The notes under the pieces were generated by a model. The model was not told the origin of the DNA and ran no database searches. It worked only from the letters and a program-made list of their open reading frames with translations. A stretch of 7,770 bases of DNA from Candidatus Saccharimonadia bacterium (GTDB taxonomy: Bacteria; Patescibacteriota; Saccharimonadia; Saccharimonadales; 2-12-FULL-41-12): positions 1 through 7,770 of the forward strand of contig JALQXV010000056.1 in the NCBI GenBank assembly GCA_023263015.1, given 5' to 3'. Positions 5,569 to 7,770 of the stretch are shown here, one piece after another. The first letter of the stretch is position 1. The number at the start of each line of letters is the position of its first letter. The position numbers and the translations under genes were made by a program.

Positions 5569-6144
5569 ATGACTAAAAAACACCTTTTAAAAGAACTTTC
5601 TAAAGCCGACTATGTAACCTCTCTGGCTATCCTACTAATCGTTAATGCCTTTTGGCTAGCATGGAATGACCATTTATATCTTGCTATTGCTGCGACTTTT
5701 GTTTCCATGTTCTTAGATTATGCAGATGGTAGAATTGCCCGAAAGTTCGGTGGCTCACCTTACGGGAAAGTCCTAGATTCGCTATACGACATCCTAGGCT
5801 GGGTGCTATTCCCTTCATTAGTGATTAATATCCAATCTGGCTGGGCGTGGTGGTCAATTGTTATCACATCCATGTACTGTTTGTTCGCAGCGCTTAGGCT
5901 TAGTCGCTTTACGGTAGTAGGTTACGTCGAGACGGATAAGCGCTACTACACCGGACTGCCTGTCTCGTACAGTCGCTATGCCCTTTTACTTGTTTTAGTA
6001 GCCGATGGAAAACTAGCGGCATTGATCTTAGCAATCATGATCCCGCTAATGGTTTCGTCTCATCTCTTTAAAAAATCACCACCTTTCCTAATGCAAATTA
6101 ACTTAGTGTACGCAGCAATATTTCTATGGCTTCATCTAAAGTAG
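5569..6144 (+). CDS. CDP-alcohol phosphatidyltransferase, phosphatidylserine-synthase-like
   Basis: This 191-residue integral membrane enzyme of the CDP-alcohol phosphatidyltransferase family transfers a phosphatidyl group from a CDP-activated lipid to an alcohol, releasing CMP. The catalytic motif D-x2-DG-x2-AR-x7-G-x3-D-x3-D is complete: D50, D53, G54, A57, R58, G66, D70, D74. Downstream, LRLSRF (109-114) and YYTGLPVS (126-133) resemble the equivalent region of type II phosphatidylserine synthases (where GLPSP is typical), so serine is a likely acceptor but not proven. There are about six hydrophobic helices. Length is short but normal for minimal members. The ATG lies 11 bases from the divergent UbiA-PlsC gene, behind an extended -10 and without a Shine-Dalgarno. 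Its stop overlaps the GNAT-like gene by 19 bases, suggesting one transcript and a shared pathway. Confidence 0.88.
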   Translation: MTKKHLLKELSKADYVTSLAILLIVNAFWLAWNDHLYLAIAATFVSMFLDYADGRIARKFGGSPYGKVLDSLYDILGWVLFPSLVINIQSGWAWWSIVITSMYCLFAALRLSRFTVVGYVETDKRYYTGLPVSYSRYALLLVLVADGKLAALILAIMIPLMVSSHLFKKSPPFLMQINLVYAAIFLWLHLK

Positions 6145-7121
6145 CAGCACCTGCCTCGGACCTGCAGCGCAGCCTTAAGCAACTGACTGCCATTACAAAT
6201 ACTGCTTACAATGATCAGATCCGCCATGTTGCCTTAAATATATGGCAAAAGCATCTCAACCCAGACAATCCGCAGTGGCGCTATTTAACCCGAAAATCGT
6301 TCTATATCTCTAACAAATCGGGCTCAGCGCACGTTATGGCCATGATCGACAGTCGGCTTCCTCAGCACGGTATTGTTGGCTATTTTGCATGTACCAACAG
6401 TGCCGTTGGAGCCGAGGTGCTTACTGAAGCATGTGCGTGGTTAAAGAAAGAGCATAATTTGCATGATGTGTACGGACCAATTAACGGTACGCTGCCTAAC
6501 GATTATCGCCTGAACGTTGATGATGATTATGTATTCCCTGGCGAACCTGTTAACCCGCGCTGGCACATTGATGCATTTCGAGAAGCTGGATTTAATATTT
6601 TTAACCGATATGCATCAGGTAAATTAAAGTACTATCAGATACTCCTTAAGTTTGCATTACGAAAGCCACACAAAGACTTCGCGCATCTTACTGTACGACC
6701 TTTTAATAACAGTGACTATGACCAAGATTTTAAAATATATCACGAGCTTCGTAATCAGATATTTCCATTTCAGAGTACCTACTGTCCAGCAATTTCGTTA
6801 GAAGAGCGAATTTATAACTCTTCAGGTAAATTTGATCCGGCCTACACATACTTTTTAAATGATTCAGGTAAAGACATCGGTTTTGTGATGGCATACCCAT
6901 ATAAAAATCAACTCGTGCTAAAGACCATTGGGTTATTGCCCGCCTATAGAGGCAAGCGATTAACGAGCTTGCTGCTTGATCCAATTCATAAACAAGCTGC
7001 ACGAGATCAACTGCATACATCTATTTACGGTATGGTGCGAGTTGGTAATCGCGTTTACAAAAATAAGCACCCAATGGCAAAAGTCTTTAGAAATTACGTT
7101 ACCATGCACAAGCATTCTTAA
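6126..7121 (+). CDS. two-domain GNAT-like acyltransferase (YghO-like)
   Basis: This 331-residue soluble protein looks like two tandem GNAT-like folds. In the first half a strand with AMIDSRLPQHGIVGYFAC (72-89) precedes a helix (95-110) and VYGPINGTLPNDYRL (115-129), then FREAGFNIFNRYAS (151-164). The GP plus GF layout matches the YghO-like group that includes bacterial ceramide synthases. The second half carries the acyl-CoA-binding segment TIGLLPAYRGKRLTSLLLDP (267-286), an R/Q-x-x-G-like motif, and ends with VGNRVYK (306-312). An acyl or acetyl transfer reaction is therefore likely; a lipid acceptor is inferred from the neighbouring genes. No Shine-Dalgarno is visible before the ATG, so translation is probably coupled to the overlapped phosphatidyltransferase. 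Its TAA overlaps the end of the convergent antiporter by four bases. The YghO relation is my recollection of motifs, not a search result. Confidence 0.6.
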   Translation: MASSKVAAPASDLQRSLKQLTAITNTAYNDQIRHVALNIWQKHLNPDNPQWRYLTRKSFYISNKSGSAHVMAMIDSRLPQHGIVGYFACTNSAVGAEVLTEACAWLKKEHNLHDVYGPINGTLPNDYRLNVDDDYVFPGEPVNPRWHIDAFREAGFNIFNRYASGKLKYYQILLKFALRKPHKDFAHLTVRPFNNSDYDQDFKIYHELRNQIFPFQSTYCPAISLEERIYNSSGKFDPAYTYFLNDSGKDIGFVMAYPYKNQLVLKTIGLLPAYRGKRLTSLLLDPIHKQAARDQLHTSIYGMVRVGNRVYKNKHPMAKVFRNYVTMHKHS

Positions 7122-7770
7122 TGTTCTGTGCTGAGTAGCGGTTTGTTTTTACTCATTACATAACGAAGCCACGAACCAGCTATTTGCGAAGTAATCAAAG
7201 CCGTTAAGACCAAAGTGGTATAAAACGCCGCATTTATAAGTTTTGCGTCGTAGGCGATGCTTGCTAAAACAATTCCTGGCCCGCCACGAGCGTTTAGAGT
7301 TAGCGCAAGATTAAACGTATCTGATTTATTAAAGCCTGCTAGTCTGCTCGACAGCGCAACCGCTCCAATCGCAATAAGCGATGAACCTACCAAGAAGCTT
7401 ATAAGCATGACAAACGAAAATTCTTTATCAAAGACCAGCCGATACCCGACCAATGCAAAGTAGACTGGGATAAAGACAGAGAATGAGAATTTCTCGATGA
7501 CGGCAAAGGGATCTTTGAGGAATTTTCGTTCACTACCCTTTGCTCCGCCAACCAAGCCAAAACCTGCTAGAAAGGCTGCAAAAATTAAGTTAACTTCTAG
7601 GACGCCAGCAATCCCAATGTACAACGACAAGACTGCTACTGCGTACGTAATTGGAGCTGTCCTGTACAAAATATTCCACTTTTGTTTCCGGACGTATATA
7701 AGTATACGCGGCAAAATTGTTAGTCCAAGTACTAGATAGGCAAGATTTGCAGCAATATGCGAAGCCATCG
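7118..7770 (-). CDS. CPA2-family Na+(K+)/H+ antiporter, C-terminal half (truncated at window edge)
   Basis: The frame remains open to the right edge, so the 216 or so residues seen are the C-terminal half of a protein that probably continues upstream. The pattern is that of a CPA2 cation/proton antiporter (KefB/NapA type): a helix with LEVNLIFAAFLAGFGL (57-72 of the visible part), an amphipathic stretch and IPVYFALVGYRL (100-111), and the family's conserved LNARGGPGIVLA (158-169) with LINAAFYTTLVLTALITS (177-194) after it. The ion-binding aspartates of the core helices would lie in the missing N-terminal half. The basic C-terminus is short, without a visible RCK/TrkA domain. It runs convergently into the GNAT-like gene with a four-base stop overlap. 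Ion specificity cannot be judged here. Confidence 0.82.
   Translation of the reverse strand, partial: MASHIAANLAYLVLGLTILPRILIYVRKQKWNILYRTAPITYAVAVLSLYIGIAGVLEVNLIFAAFLAGFGLVGGAKGSERKFLKDPFAVIEKFSFSVFIPVYFALVGYRLVFDKEFSFVMLISFLVGSSLIAIGAVALSSRLAGFNKSDTFNLALTLNARGGPGIVLASIAYDAKLINAAFYTTLVLTALITSQIAGSWLRYVMSKNKPLLSTEH

Noticed and set aside
6730..7020. Minus-strand ORF inside the GNAT-like gene
   Set aside because: It has no start signal, and the plus strand carries a continuous recognisable acyltransferase motif in the same interval.
1..7770. Alternative genetic code (UGA as Gly), as in some CPR lineages
   Set aside because: TGA ends both the lycopene-cyclase-like and UbiA-PlsC genes at the expected lengths, and in-frame TGA does not occur inside the recognised genes.

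Overview
The window is a compact, protein-dense bacterial segment, roughly low-to-mid 40s percent G+C by eye. It uses the standard code: TGA ends two of the genes. I see no tRNA, rRNA, CRISPR array or insertion sequence. The gene set fits a small-genome bacterium, plausibly Patescibacteria/CPR and possibly Saccharibacteria. Signs are a lycopene-cyclase-domain protein, a seven-helix membrane protein, a UbiA-PlsC fusion, frequent gene-end overlaps and several starts without a Shine-Dalgarno. This placement is an inference from gene content; a high-level actinobacterial or other origin cannot be excluded without a search.

Layout. Bases 1-128 hold the end of an upstream transcript with a terminator-like hairpin. 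Next come a VIT-family Fe/Mn transporter (129-842), a strong intrinsic terminator (868-898), a 59-residue DUF6496-like basic protein (931-1110) and a 16-codon ORF that looks like an alcohol dehydrogenase N-terminus cut short (1113-1163). A lycopene-cyclase-domain membrane protein (1241-2050) starts with GTG and has no leader SD. It meets tail-to-tail a seven-TM protein on the minus strand (2006-2686). A 99-bp divergent intergenic region with an operator-like palindrome separates that gene from a cyclopropane-fatty-acid synthase homologue (2786-3925). A UbiA prenyltransferase/PlsC acyltransferase fusion (3917-5557, minus) follows. Across an 11-bp gap sits a phosphatidylserine-synthase-like CDP-alcohol phosphatidyltransferase (5569-6144), overlapping a two-domain GNAT-like protein (6126-7121). 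The window ends in the C-terminal half of a CPA2-type Na+/H+ antiporter (7118 to the right edge, minus).

How the genes fit together. From 2786 to 7121 every gene has a plausible membrane-lipid role: acyl-chain methylation (CFA), prenyl transfer plus acyl transfer in one polypeptide (UbiA-PlsC), head-group transfer from CDP-activated lipid (CDP-alcohol phosphatidyltransferase), and an N- or O-acyltransferase-like protein whose gene is overlapped with it. With the neighbouring carotenoid-cyclase-like protein, this reads as a membrane-lipid or isoprenoid-lipid module. That would be noteworthy if the host is a CPR bacterium, since these usually lack de novo lipid synthesis and are thought to remodel host lipids. 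The most unusual single item is the UbiA-PlsC fusion. Its PlsC half has a changed motif III, and its divergent promoter is shared almost base for base with the phosphatidyltransferase gene.
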